DNA of 64,000 nucleotides from NCBI RefSeq assembly GCF_004000805.1, contig NZ_BILY01000001.1:62001-126000 (forward strand), read 5' to 3'. Of the stretch, positions 34,134 to 42,581 are shown piece after piece. Made by a program: the position numbers and the translations under genes. The stretch's first letter is position 1; each line of letters begins with the position of its first letter. The stretch is from Paenibacillus glycanilyticus NBRC 16618. Its GTDB lineage: Bacteria; Bacillota; Bacilli; Paenibacillales; Paenibacillaceae. Below the pieces are notes generated by a model. It was given only the letters and a program-made list of their open reading frames with translations, did not search any database and was not told where the DNA came from.

Positions 34134-35507
34134 ATGCGAATCTTAATCGCTTGCATGTGGGCACTGCCGCATGCCGGCGGCGTAAATACCTATGTCAATC
34201 AACTGGTCAAGGGATTACAAGGTGCCGGCCATGAAGTTGATATATTTTCCTCAACGCCGGATGCGCAAGGCTTCTATATTCCAAGCAGAAATTTATTGAT
34301 AGAGAAGAGTAAGCTAGCACCTCTCATTGCCCACCAAACGGAGCTTTATTTGAATCAAATGCTCCCGGGTCTCGATCCTTGGATCAAACAAGCAGAGGTT
34401 GATAGATTGTGCATGGAAGCGGCCGCTTTGTATTTTGGGCTAAACGAATACGATGTCATACACGCGCAGGATATCGTAAGCGCACACGCGATAGCCCGCG
34501 TTAAACCTGCCCATATCCCCCTAGTCACAACCATTCATGGCTGTCTGACAAAGGAATGGTTTGTTAAATTGAAGGAACTGGGCTTGACCGACCAAAATAT
34601 AAACTCTCCCTTGTGGCATTATTCGTCCTTGCGGGAGTATCTTGGCGCAACGGTTAGCGATGTAACGATTTCTCCTTCGCTTTGGTTAAAAAACGAGCTG
34701 GTTAATGATTTTGCCGTTCCCGAAGAACGCGTGACGGTCAGTCATTACGGATTTGATATCGCGGAATTTCAAAATAAAATGCTAAGAGAACCAAAGACGG
34801 TTAAACCCCTTGCCGAAAAGGTATTTATATGCCCCGCCCGCTTCGATATCGTCAAAGGACATTCCACTCTCATTCATGCCTTAGCCAAGCTAAAGGAAGT
34901 ACGCTCCGACTGGGTATGCTGGCTGGTCGGGGACGGTTTCCTGCGCGAGGAATTAATTCAACTGACCAATCAGCTTGGCCTCTCGAATCATATTCTTTTC
35001 TGGGGACACCGGGAGGACGTGCCCGAAATGATGCAGCAAGCTGATTTTGTCGTGTTGCCCAGCATGCAGGACAATCAGCCGTTTGCGATCATTGAAGCTC
35101 AAATTGCGGGTAAACCGGTCATCACCTCTGATGCCGGAGGCATTCCGGAAATGGTTACCCATCTTCAGAACGGGTTGGTATCCCGCTTGGGAGACCCGGA
35201 GCAGCTTTATTCATGCCTTCGAACAGCCCTGGAGGAGCCGGAGCTGTTAAGCGTGATGGCCGAACAAGCGAAAGCGTGGGGACATCATCACTGGTCATTG
35301 TCTACGATGATCTCACGGGTTCTGGAGCTGTATGAGTTCGCGCGGAGTAAACATGAGGAGGAGCGTCTTTCCTTTGAGGCTCAATCTGGGGAACAAGCCA
35401 TCTCAATGCCAGAGGAGGAGCGCAAATGGGTTTCATCAAGAAAAAGAAAACGGACAGCTCGAAAAACAAAAAAATATCGAAAAAAAATAAGAGGTTTAAA
35501 AAGATAA
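34134..35507 (+). CDS. GT4-family glycosyltransferase with basic C-terminal tail
   Basis: A 457-residue GT-B enzyme, third paralogue of the cluster: MRILIACMWALPHAGGVNTY, LDPWIKQ, NEYDVIHAQDIVSAH, CPARFDIVKGHSTLIHAL and VLPSMQDNQPFAIIEAQIAG. After the catalytic domain (ending near 405) comes a tail that is acidic first and then strongly basic (WVSSRKRKRTARKTKKYRKK). ATCGGAGGAC precedes the ATG. It is divergent from the main glycosyltransferase operon. The last 82 bases overlap the next gene in another frame. Confidence 0.9.
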   Translation: MRILIACMWALPHAGGVNTYVNQLVKGLQGAGHEVDIFSSTPDAQGFYIPSRNLLIEKSKLAPLIAHQTELYLNQMLPGLDPWIKQAEVDRLCMEAAALYFGLNEYDVIHAQDIVSAHAIARVKPAHIPLVTTIHGCLTKEWFVKLKELGLTDQNINSPLWHYSSLREYLGATVSDVTISPSLWLKNELVNDFAVPEERVTVSHYGFDIAEFQNKMLREPKTVKPLAEKVFICPARFDIVKGHSTLIHALAKLKEVRSDWVCWLVGDGFLREELIQLTNQLGLSNHILFWGHREDVPEMMQQADFVVLPSMQDNQPFAIIEAQIAGKPVITSDAGGIPEMVTHLQNGLVSRLGDPEQLYSCLRTALEEPELLSVMAEQAKAWGHHHWSLSTMISRVLELYEFARSKHEEERLSFEAQSGEQAISMPEEERKWVSSRKRKRTARKTKKYRKKIRGLKR

Positions 35508-35767
35508 AAAAGGCAAAAAAGCCGTTTAATAAACGAAGAAGGAAGCATGTGCCGGCTGCAATTGAAACGCTAAACCTCGCGCCTCTCTTTGCTTCTCCTC
35601 TCGATCCAAACTTTATCCTTTCAAAAACGGATGAAGAAGTTTGGAGACGTATTATGAAAGCTCAGCCCAAAGACTACGTCCTCCCTGACACCTTTACCTT
35701 TCAAAGGCTTAAGCAAGTCATTCCGCCGATAATAGCACCTGAATCAGAGGAAACGATATCGCAATAA
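35426..35767 (+). CDS. Small, very basic protein overlapping the GT4 gene
   Basis: A 113-residue protein. The first 42 residues are almost entirely Lys/Arg/Ser/Asn (IKKKKTDSSKNKK, KKAKKPFNKRRRK). The remaining 70 residues form an ordinary, mildly acidic domain. GAGGAGGAG lies six bases before the ATG, so translation is likely even though the start is inside the upstream gene. The A-rich overlap gives basic residues in both frames. Lysine-rich stretches occur in spore coat and crust proteins; with the SigK-like promoter upstream, such a role is plausible. No family recognised. Confidence 0.68.
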   Translation: MGFIKKKKTDSSKNKKISKKNKRFKKIKKAKKPFNKRRRKHVPAAIETLNLAPLFASPLDPNFILSKTDEEVWRRIMKAQPKDYVLPDTFTFQRLKQVIPPIIAPESEETISQ

Positions 35768-35769
35768 AA

Positions 35770-35805
35770 AAGAGCGGGCCGTTCATAAGCAAACGGCCCG
35801 CTCTT
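35770..35805. terminator. Bidirectional terminator
   Basis: A 14-bp perfect stem AAGAGCGGGCCGTT/AACGGCCCGCTCTT with an eight-base loop. The T-run is on the minus strand, which serves the MerR gene ending at 35807. Confidence 0.88.
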
Positions 35806-35806
35806 C

Positions 35807-36202
35807 CTATTCATCCCGCTCCTGCGGCTTGTATAATTCCTGTTCCTTGAGATGCAGGTTTTGTCCGTAATTTTCAATCTTGGAGTCCAGCCGCTCCAGC
35901 GTCCTTGTCATTTCGTCGATCCGGAGACGGAGCTGCTCCCGCTGCTCGATTAGCAGCTCTTTCCTCGCCTCCGTCGTATGATCGCCCTGCTGGCACAGAT
36001 TGACGTATTCGATCAAAGCTTCAATCGGGAGACCGGCGTATCTCATGCATTTGATAAACTCCACCCATCTGAGATTATCCTCGTTAAACTCCCGGATGCC
36101 ACTGTTATTGCGGTTCACGGACGGGATTAATCCAATACGTTCATAATAACGGAGCGTATCCTGTGACAGGTCGTACTTGGCGCTGACCTCGGCCATTCTC
36201 AT
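35807..36202 (-). CDS. MerR-family regulator (AdhR-like)
   Basis: A 131-residue regulator. The N-terminal MerR winged helix reads AEVSAKYDLSQDTLRYYERIG and then REFNEDNLRWVEFIKCM. A long coiled-coil dimerisation helix follows (about residues 78-115). There is no cysteine cluster, so it is the AdhR/YraB type that senses aldehydes or electrophiles rather than metals. ATG 36202 is nine bases after AGGAGGG; the longer open frame is an artefact. It lies 40 bases downstream of the alcohol dehydrogenase gene and is probably co-transcribed with it, controlling the promoter at 37330-37360. Confidence 0.88.
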   Translation of the reverse strand: MRMAEVSAKYDLSQDTLRYYERIGLIPSVNRNNSGIREFNEDNLRWVEFIKCMRYAGLPIEALIEYVNLCQQGDHTTEARKELLIEQREQLRLRIDEMTRTLERLDSKIENYGQNLHLKEQELYKPQERDE

Positions 36203-36242
36203 ACGAAATGTCCCTCCTATCCATAATCGATATAATAGTAGT

Positions 36243-37283
36243 TTACATCGTCGACATATCGATGACAAACCGGTAACGGACATCGCTGCGGAGTACGCGT
36301 TGATAAGCTTCATCCACCTGATCGGCGTTGATCCGTTCAATTTGCGGCTTAATGCCATGCTCCGCCGAGAAATCAAGCATCTCCTGCGTCTCGCGGATGC
36401 CGCCAACAAGCGAGCCGGCAAGGCTTCGGCGCTGCATGATCAGAGAGAAGGCTCGATAGGAATCCGGTTCGGAAGGAGCGCCGACGTTAACGAGCGTGCC
36501 GTCAACGCGAAGCATGGACAGATAGGCATCCACATTCAGATTGGCGGACACGGTATTCAAGATCAGGTCAAACCGGTTGGCCAGCTCTTTGAACGTATCC
36601 GGGTTGCTTGTTGCGTAATAATGATCCCCGCCAAACGCGATGGCCTCTTCCTTCTTGTTCATCGACTGGCTCAGAACGGTCACTTCCGCTCCAAGGGCAT
36701 GAGCGTATTGCACGGCCAGATGGCCTAGGCCGCCCATGCCAACGATGGCAACCTTTTTACCCGGGCCCGCATTCCAATGCTTCAAAGGAGAGTATGTTGT
36801 AATACCTGCGCATAAAAGAGGACTTGCAGCGTCAAGCTCCAGGCTGTCCGGAACTCGGACAACGAATCGCTCCGTTACCACGATCTTCTGGCTGTAACCG
36901 CCATAAGTCGGCTGCCCGTCATAGTCGAGGGAGTTATACGTGCTGACTACGCCTTTCGTACAGAACTGCTCCTCGCCCTGCAGGCAATATTCGCATTCGC
37001 CGCAGGAATCTACAAAGCAGCCTACCCCAACGCGGTCGCCAACGGCAAACTTCGTAACCTCAGACCCCACTGCTTCCACGACACCCGCAATTTCGTGCCC
37101 GGGAACAAGCGGGAAGATTGCCTCGCCCCATTCGCCAAAGGCCGTATGGATATCGGAGTGGCAGATACCGCTGAATTTAATATCAATTAGAACGTCATCC
37201 GGACGCAGGGCTCTCCGTTCAATCGTTGTTTTTTCGAAAGGCGCTTTTGCGCTTGCAACACTGAGTACATGAGATTTACACAT
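36243..37283 (-). CDS. Zinc-dependent alcohol dehydrogenase (YahK/AdhA type)
   Basis: A 346-residue medium-chain dehydrogenase reducing aldehydes with NADPH or NADH. The catalytic zinc site includes Cys in [10 protein letters not shown] and [12 protein letters not shown]. The structural zinc cysteines are [15 protein letters not shown]. The cofactor loop is [12 protein letters not shown]. This is the cinnamyl-alcohol-dehydrogenase-like subgroup. ATG 37283 is 12 bases after AAAGGAG. With MerR it forms an aldehyde-response operon like adhA-adhR of Bacillus. Confidence 0.92.
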   Translation of the reverse strand: MCKSHVLSVASAKAPFEKTTIERRALRPDDVLIDIKFSGICHSDIHTAFGEWGEAIFPLVPGHEIAGVVEAVGSEVTKFAVGDRVGVGCFVDSCGECEYCLQGEEQFCTKGVVSTYNSLDYDGQPTYGGYSQKIVVTERFVVRVPDSLELDAASPLLCAGITTYSPLKHWNAGPGKKVAIVGMGGLGHLAVQYAHALGAEVTVLSQSMNKKEEAIAFGGDHYYATSNPDTFKELANRFDLILNTVSANLNVDAYLSMLRVDGTLVNVGAPSEPDSYRAFSLIMQRRSLAGSLVGGIRETQEMLDFSAEHGIKPQIERINADQVDEAYQRVLRSDVRYRFVIDMSTM

Positions 37284-37329
37284 AGGTTTTCTCTGCTCCT
37301 TTAATCTATGAAATAAAGAACACAATCGG

Positions 37330-37360
37330 AGTATACATGCTGGAGTGAACTCCAAGTCAA
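37330..37360 (-). promoter_or_regulatory. MerR-type promoter with 19-bp spacer and dyad
   Basis: TTGACT (37360-37355), a 19-base spacer, TATACT (37335-37330). Inside the spacer is TGGAGT-TC-ACTCCA (37354-37341), a perfect 6+6 dyad. This over-long spacer with a central dyad is the hallmark of MerR-activated promoters. Confidence 0.86.
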
Positions 37361-37375
37361 TCCCTTTGCTTAAAC

Positions 37376-37404
37376 AAAAAGAACCGCTCCTCCTGGAACG
37401 GCTC
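37376..37404 (-). terminator. Terminator of the serine hydrolase gene
   Basis: In minus-strand RNA, GAGCCGTTCC pairs with GGAGCGGTTC (two G-U pairs) around AGGA and is followed by five T residues. Confidence 0.8.
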
Positions 37405-37419
37405 CCTTCTTAAACAACC

Positions 37420-38547
37420 TTATAGATTGGCGTATACGATATTTCTTAACCGAGGATGGATGTAAGGCTCCTGATTGTTGAGAAGATGCTGAGCATACAT
37501 GACGGTCAGCCCGGAGTCCGGATCCATAATCGCCATGCAGCCTGCGGCACCGCTCCAGCCGAATTCTCCCAGCGGGCTAAGCGATCCGCTTTGCGCTTTG
37601 GACGCATGCGTTCTGACGCCTAATCCGTAGCCGTAGCCTTTCAGCTGCTCCCAGTTATAATCCCCGCGCATACGGTCGGTCAAATGGTCCGTCCGCATCA
37701 GATCAACCATCGCCGGCGACAAAATACGCACGCCATCCGGGCTTGTTCCCTTATTGGTGAGGGCATTGAGGAATAAAGCATAGTCGCTTACCGTAGAGAG
37801 CAGTCCCGCGCCGCCGCTCTCGTATTCCGTTCCAAGCCGGTAGCCGTTTCCGTCTTTGCGGACCGGTCGGCCCTGTTCATCCTTGTATTCGTATTGCGGC
37901 AGGAGGCGGCTCTGCTGCTCCCCGGAAAGATCAAACGCCGTATCCTTCATACCCAAAGGGCCCGTAATCTCCTCCCGGATATAGGCGCCGAAACGCCGGC
38001 CGTCCACAACCTCAACAAGTGCCGCAAGCACGTCGTGACATAGGCTGTAATTCCAGCGGGTGCCCGGCTCGAAAAGAAGCGGTTCTTTGGCCAATGCCTC
38101 CGCAAAGGCGCGAGTCGGCACCCTTCCATTCGTTTGCTCCGCAACCTCCTTCAAGGAAGGAGACCCGATATCATAAGAGAAGCCGGCCGTCATCGTAAAC
38201 AGATCGCGAACAAGAATCGGTTTCTTTGCTCTTTCGATCTCGAGCTTGCCGCCCGGAAGACGCTTGCGGACGTTCATATCCGCATATTCGGGAAGGTAAG
38301 CGGACAGCGGATCGTTCAGCAGCATTTTGCCCTGCTCCACAAGCTTAAGAGCCGCCACGCAGGTCATGATTTTCGTCATGGAATAGATGTTGAAGATACG
38401 TCCCTCTTCAATAGGAGTTTCTTTCTCCAGATTGGAGAATCCGCTACGATAACGGAATACCGTTTCATTGCGGTGAATGACCATTACTTCCGCCCATGGA
38501 ATGCGCCAGGAGGTCAATCGGTCGATAAATTCGGTCAAAGCTTTCAT
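37420..38547 (-). CDS. Serine hydrolase, beta-lactamase class C family
   Basis: A 375-residue enzyme of the class C beta-lactamase/esterase family. Ser56-x-x-Lys59 in IYSMTKIM is the active site; Tyr167-Ser168 in NYSLCHD stands for the YxN motif. No signal peptide, so it is cytoplasmic and more likely an esterase or peptidase than a resistance enzyme. It lies 34 bases after the GH151-like gene on the same strand. It may remove ester groups from the same glycan, which is inference. Confidence 0.86.
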   Translation of the reverse strand: MKALTEFIDRLTSWRIPWAEVMVIHRNETVFRYRSGFSNLEKETPIEEGRIFNIYSMTKIMTCVAALKLVEQGKMLLNDPLSAYLPEYADMNVRKRLPGGKLEIERAKKPILVRDLFTMTAGFSYDIGSPSLKEVAEQTNGRVPTRAFAEALAKEPLLFEPGTRWNYSLCHDVLAALVEVVDGRRFGAYIREEITGPLGMKDTAFDLSGEQQSRLLPQYEYKDEQGRPVRKDGNGYRLGTEYESGGAGLLSTVSDYALFLNALTNKGTSPDGVRILSPAMVDLMRTDHLTDRMRGDYNWEQLKGYGYGLGVRTHASKAQSGSLSPLGEFGWSGAAGCMAIMDPDSGLTVMYAQHLLNNQEPYIHPRLRNIVYANL

Positions 38548-38581
38548 AGTTGCACTTCCATTCTACTTTATGAGATAAGTT

Positions 38582-40555
38582 CTATTCGTAATCCATAACA
38601 ACCATCTGATGGCATTGCAGCTCAGGCACGGTATAAGCAACTGCGCCGTCGTTGCTGCTGAACGGCAGCGGAGTCATCTGCGGCGCTAGATAGACCTGCT
38701 TCACGGGACGAGCTGTCCGAACCGAAACCTGAACATTGTACAGAGGAATAATATCCTCTATGACTTCCACCCCGTCGCCTCTTCTTACCGGCGAAGCATA
38801 CAGGAGATGATTAACAAGGCGATTCCGTTCCTTCTGCTCCTGAAGGGTAACGATGCCCTGCGCGGGCAGACTGGTTTGAAGCGTCTTATCCGGAAGCAGG
38901 CGATCCAACGCGTATAGAACGGCTTCCTTCAGAATCAGGCTGCCTTTCTTCGCGTAATCCTCAAACACGTTCCAGGCGATGTAGATTCCGCTGCCGCTCT
39001 CCACCATGCCGGGGCCTCCGTTATTGTAGCTGCTTGGCGTGTGCTGATGGGAGCAGAAGGTGAAGGCCTCCCGGTTAAAGAACGGATCTTCGCGCCTGCC
39101 CAGCTCGGTTCCCCCGTTAAGCTCAATCTTCTGACCCTCGGAATAAAAGATGAAGGAGGCCTCTCCTAAACTCTTTAACGCAAAGCCCGGACGGAAGTAA
39201 TCGGGGTTAAAAGGGTTCACTCCCAGGTAACGTACTCCGAAGTCAACGGCAAACGCTTCCCCTGCCGGATCAAGCCCGGACCAGCCCGTGGCGAGGAGCT
39301 TTCCGCCTTGCCGCATGTACAACTCCAGCTTGTTCCGCAGTGGTTCATCAATTGCTACGTAATCCGGCAATATCAACGCCTTATAGGTGCTGAAATCATG
39401 CTCCTTGTCGATAACGTCAAACAGAATTTTACCCTCAAGCAGCATCCGTACGGCCCCTGCATCGGATGCCCCTTTGGACAACCCATCCCGCGCTTTCTCA
39501 TGGACGCCAACGGCTTCAAGCGACAGAAGCGCCACATCGGCGACATTTGACGTGTCCGCGCACCAGGCTTCCTTGCTCTCAACCTCGCTATAAGCGGAAC
39601 CAATAAGCGCATACGTCGCTTTATCCATATAACCGTCCGGATGCAGCTGATCCCCGATGGAGCATTTCGCGCCATTGGCTATGCTGAGCGCCGCTTCGTA
39701 ACGTAAGGCGTTCGGATGCTTATAGCCGCCGAATTCTCCCCAGGACGTATGGAATTTCCCCGTCATGCCAAGGAAATCAACGCCAAGAGTTTGGGCGTAT
39801 CTGGCCGACAGAGGGAAATGATCGTAACCCCAGCCGCCCGTCGGCAGCGATTCCAGCTCCAAATGGGTGTTCATCATGGCCAAGTCGCGGCGTCCCCGCT
39901 TAATGTGTCCGCCATTGTGGAAGATCGGCAGCCCCGGCTTAACCGACTCCACCGTTTCCTTCACCTTTGCCGTATAATTGGCATACGTTCTTTCCCATAA
40001 ACGGCGCATGGCTTGCTCATCCCTTGGATCCATGCCTTCCCGCCTTGCGCTCTCGATACAGTTATGGCAATAGCATTTGCGTACGCCAACAATATCGAGG
40101 AATACGCCGTCCGCATCGTAACGCGACACCACTTCGCGAATTTGCGCGAGAAGGATATTGAGATAAGGGGAGTTCATGCAAAATTGATGATAGCCCGGCT
40201 CCAAAAAGCCTTTTACCCATCCGGTCGTATCGTTCTCGTCGCGGATCAGCCATTCCGGATGCCGTCTGGCCAGCTTCTCGTCAAGTCCGGCGGACAAGTA
40301 GACCGGAGTTTTGACGTCAATCTCATGCGCAGCCTCGATCTGGGCGGCAAGCAGATCAAAGCTGAGACCCGGATGGATCTCGTTTGCTTCCGAAGGATGG
40401 TAAGCCCAGCCGTGATGGCATTTGGAGAATACGGTAATGGAATCGACATGGCCTAGCCGCAGCATCTCCTGAAACTGCTTTTTGTCAAAACGTTGACCAA
40501 TGGGGGCGATAGCCTCCGAGGTATGGAAATCAAGATGGACCTGGCGAAAACGCAT
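38582..40555 (-). CDS. GH151-like alpha-L-fucosidase / beta-galactosidase-trimerisation protein
   Basis: A 657-residue cytoplasmic glycoside hydrolase. The opening RQVHLDFHTSEAIAPIG and DSITVFSKCHHGWAYHP, with YDADGVFLDI near residue 155, are typical of a barrel group containing the Paenibacillus alpha-L-fucosidases placed in GH151. A beta-galactosidase-trimerisation-like flavodoxin fold (about 345-450) and a C-terminal beta-domain follow. CYCHNC may bind a metal. The assignment to GH151 is from recalled motifs. It is divergent from an AraC regulator, its probable activator, and upstream of a serine hydrolase. Confidence 0.72.
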   Translation of the reverse strand: MRFRQVHLDFHTSEAIAPIGQRFDKKQFQEMLRLGHVDSITVFSKCHHGWAYHPSEANEIHPGLSFDLLAAQIEAAHEIDVKTPVYLSAGLDEKLARRHPEWLIRDENDTTGWVKGFLEPGYHQFCMNSPYLNILLAQIREVVSRYDADGVFLDIVGVRKCYCHNCIESARREGMDPRDEQAMRRLWERTYANYTAKVKETVESVKPGLPIFHNGGHIKRGRRDLAMMNTHLELESLPTGGWGYDHFPLSARYAQTLGVDFLGMTGKFHTSWGEFGGYKHPNALRYEAALSIANGAKCSIGDQLHPDGYMDKATYALIGSAYSEVESKEAWCADTSNVADVALLSLEAVGVHEKARDGLSKGASDAGAVRMLLEGKILFDVIDKEHDFSTYKALILPDYVAIDEPLRNKLELYMRQGGKLLATGWSGLDPAGEAFAVDFGVRYLGVNPFNPDYFRPGFALKSLGEASFIFYSEGQKIELNGGTELGRREDPFFNREAFTFCSHQHTPSSYNNGGPGMVESGSGIYIAWNVFEDYAKKGSLILKEAVLYALDRLLPDKTLQTSLPAQGIVTLQEQKERNRLVNHLLYASPVRRGDGVEVIEDIIPLYNVQVSVRTARPVKQVYLAPQMTPLPFSSNDGAVAYTVPELQCHQMVVMDYE

Positions 40556-40713
40556 AAGTTGTCATCCTTTCCGGTTCGGTTTACCTTAACTATATAAGTT
40601 CCGCGTTTGACCGGACAGGTTCATTAACGACTTTTTATAGCACATTTTCTACCTAACGGATAACGGCCGTGATACAATCGGGTAAGCGATTACAACGCAA
40701 AGGAGCCTTCACC

Positions 40714-41583
40714 ATGTTTTGCCTGGAACTTGTCATCCCTCCGCTTCCGCAGCTATTGACGATCGGTCATTCCTTCTGGACGCCGGGACAGCAGCATGTG
40801 GCAAGATCGTTTAACGTATACGACATGCTGTTTGTTCTGAAAGGAACCTTGTATATGACCGAAGACGATGTGCCTTACGAGATTAAGGAAGGCACCATGC
40901 TTGTGCTGGAGCCGAACCGCATGCATATCGGCCATCGTCCATGCGAGGAAGTAACCGAAATCTACTGGATCCATTTCGCTCATCCCGCACCGGTCCGCAC
41001 GATGGACAGCGGGCAAATCTCGTGGTCGATTCCTTTCACCAAAGGGACCGTCGACGATCTCACTCCCCACCGGCAGGTTATGTACTTACCGAAATTTATG
41101 AATATACGCGCCACCGACATTCTGCCGTTCCTGCAGCAGATGCTGGAGCTCCATCATACCTTGTCGCCTGCAAGCTCCTTGCCGCTCCAGACGCTGCTAG
41201 CCGGACTGTTTGTTGAACTGCAGACAGCGGTAAGCAGCCAATTCGCTCCCCGGTCCAGACTGCTTTGCGATCAGACGATCGCTTATTTGCAGCAGAATCT
41301 GACCCGTCCGTTTGACGCAAAGCATATGGAGCAGACCCTGCATTTTCATTTCGACTATCTCGCCCGCTGTCTGAAGAAATATACGGGGATGAGTCCGCTT
41401 CAATATTTGCATAATCTGCAGATCAAAAAGGCTAAAACGCTGCTTGAGAGCACCGAGTATTCCGTATCCGAAATCGGCCAGCAGGTCGGGATCGAGAATA
41501 CGAATTACTTCATAAGGCTGTTCCGCAAACAAGCGGGCATGACTCCAGGGCAATACCGTTCCGTCAGATTCGGACGGGTATAA
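40714..41583 (+). CDS. AraC-family transcriptional regulator
   Basis: A 289-residue regulator with an N-terminal cupin-type sugar-sensing domain (about 20-110; GTMLVLEPNRMHIGH) and a C-terminal pair of helix-turn-helix units (about 190-285; GMSPLQYLHNLQIKKAKTLL, then YFIRLFRKQAGMTPGQYR). ATG 40714 is seven bases after AAAGGAG; the longer frame from 40669 has no site. It is divergent from the GH151-like gene, which it probably activates on sensing the released sugar. Confidence 0.92.
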   Translation: MFCLELVIPPLPQLLTIGHSFWTPGQQHVARSFNVYDMLFVLKGTLYMTEDDVPYEIKEGTMLVLEPNRMHIGHRPCEEVTEIYWIHFAHPAPVRTMDSGQISWSIPFTKGTVDDLTPHRQVMYLPKFMNIRATDILPFLQQMLELHHTLSPASSLPLQTLLAGLFVELQTAVSSQFAPRSRLLCDQTIAYLQQNLTRPFDAKHMEQTLHFHFDYLARCLKKYTGMSPLQYLHNLQIKKAKTLLESTEYSVSEIGQQVGIENTNYFIRLFRKQAGMTPGQYRSVRFGRV

Positions 41584-41593
41584 CCCGGGCCGG

Positions 41594-42466
41594 CTACTTG
41601 GCGGCATAATGCAGCGCCGAGCGGTAGTCCAGAGGCGTCATTCCTTTTTGCTTTTTGAACAGCTTGCAGAAATAAGGAGCGCTTAACCGGCCAACCTCAT
41701 CAGCGATCTGCCGCACCGGCATGTCGGTGCTTCCGAGAAGCACGCATGCCTCGCGCATTCGCCTTGCCGTCACGTAATCCGTCAGCGAAACTCCCGTATA
41801 TTGCTTAAATAGATGAGAGACGTAGTAAGAGGACAAATGCAGCTCTTCGGCGAGCAGCTCAAGGCTGAAGGGCTCACGGAAATGACGCTCGATCCAATCC
41901 ATCATCGCTTCGATATGGACGGTTTTGGCTGCGGACCATTCTTCCGGAGACAGCTGCGGCTGAGCAATAACCGACAGCTGCAGGTATCGCAGCAAAGAAA
42001 TCAGCAGCAAAATTCGAGCCTCCTGCTCCTCCCCGTTCTCCCGTATCGCTTGTACCTGGCCTTCCATGACGGACATAAATTGATTTTCCGAAAAGGAGAA
42101 CTTAGGCATGGGCAGCGCTCCCCTGGTCAAGTAACGGAAAAAGGATAACAGCTTCGGAAATGGCGCCAGATAAGGCTCCAGAAACCGGGGATCAAAGGTC
42201 AGATTGGTTCGGACATAGCGGGCACTCTTCCGACCCGGAATTTCCAGCTTGTGCAGCTGATACGGCTGAAAGCAGAACAACGAACCCCCTTCAAGCTCGT
42301 AGCTATTGCCTTCCACCTCCACGACCCCGCGACCCTCATGAATAAAAAGCAATTCAAGACCTTGATGGGCATGAAACCGCAAAAAATGCTCCTCCGTCCA
42401 TTCATCCCGGAAAGCGAGAAAAAAGCTGCTATGCCCCGGTGCTACATGCTCGATGCGAGATGCCAA
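41594..42466 (-). CDS. AraC-family transcriptional regulator
   Basis: A 290-residue regulator: cupin domain (about 25-100, LELLFIHEGRGVVEVEG) and AraC DNA-binding domain (about 185-285; SSYYVSHLFKQYTGVSLTDY, then YFCKLFKKQKGMTPLDYR). Start TTG 42466 follows GGGGGAGAGATACAA. It is divergent from the operon 42582-48223 across 115 bases and probably controls it. Its end faces the other AraC gene with a gap of only ten bases. Confidence 0.92.
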   Translation of the reverse strand: MASRIEHVAPGHSSFFLAFRDEWTEEHFLRFHAHQGLELLFIHEGRGVVEVEGNSYELEGGSLFCFQPYQLHKLEIPGRKSARYVRTNLTFDPRFLEPYLAPFPKLLSFFRYLTRGALPMPKFSFSENQFMSVMEGQVQAIRENGEEQEARILLLISLLRYLQLSVIAQPQLSPEEWSAAKTVHIEAMMDWIERHFREPFSLELLAEELHLSSYYVSHLFKQYTGVSLTDYVTARRMREACVLLGSTDMPVRQIADEVGRLSAPYFCKLFKKQKGMTPLDYRSALHYAAK

Positions 42467-42581
42467 TTGTATCTCTCCCCCAAAGATAGAATCGCAATTT
42501 AGTTATATCTTAGCACAACAGAGAATAATTCGTCCGGCTATATAATGAAGGCATCTTGATGATAGAACCCGGAGGTGCCTT

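Noticed and set aside
37420-38547. Calling the serine hydrolase a beta-lactamase resistance gene
   Set aside because: It has no signal peptide, an atypical YSL in place of YxN, and lies in a sugar-use operon; a family name only is justified.
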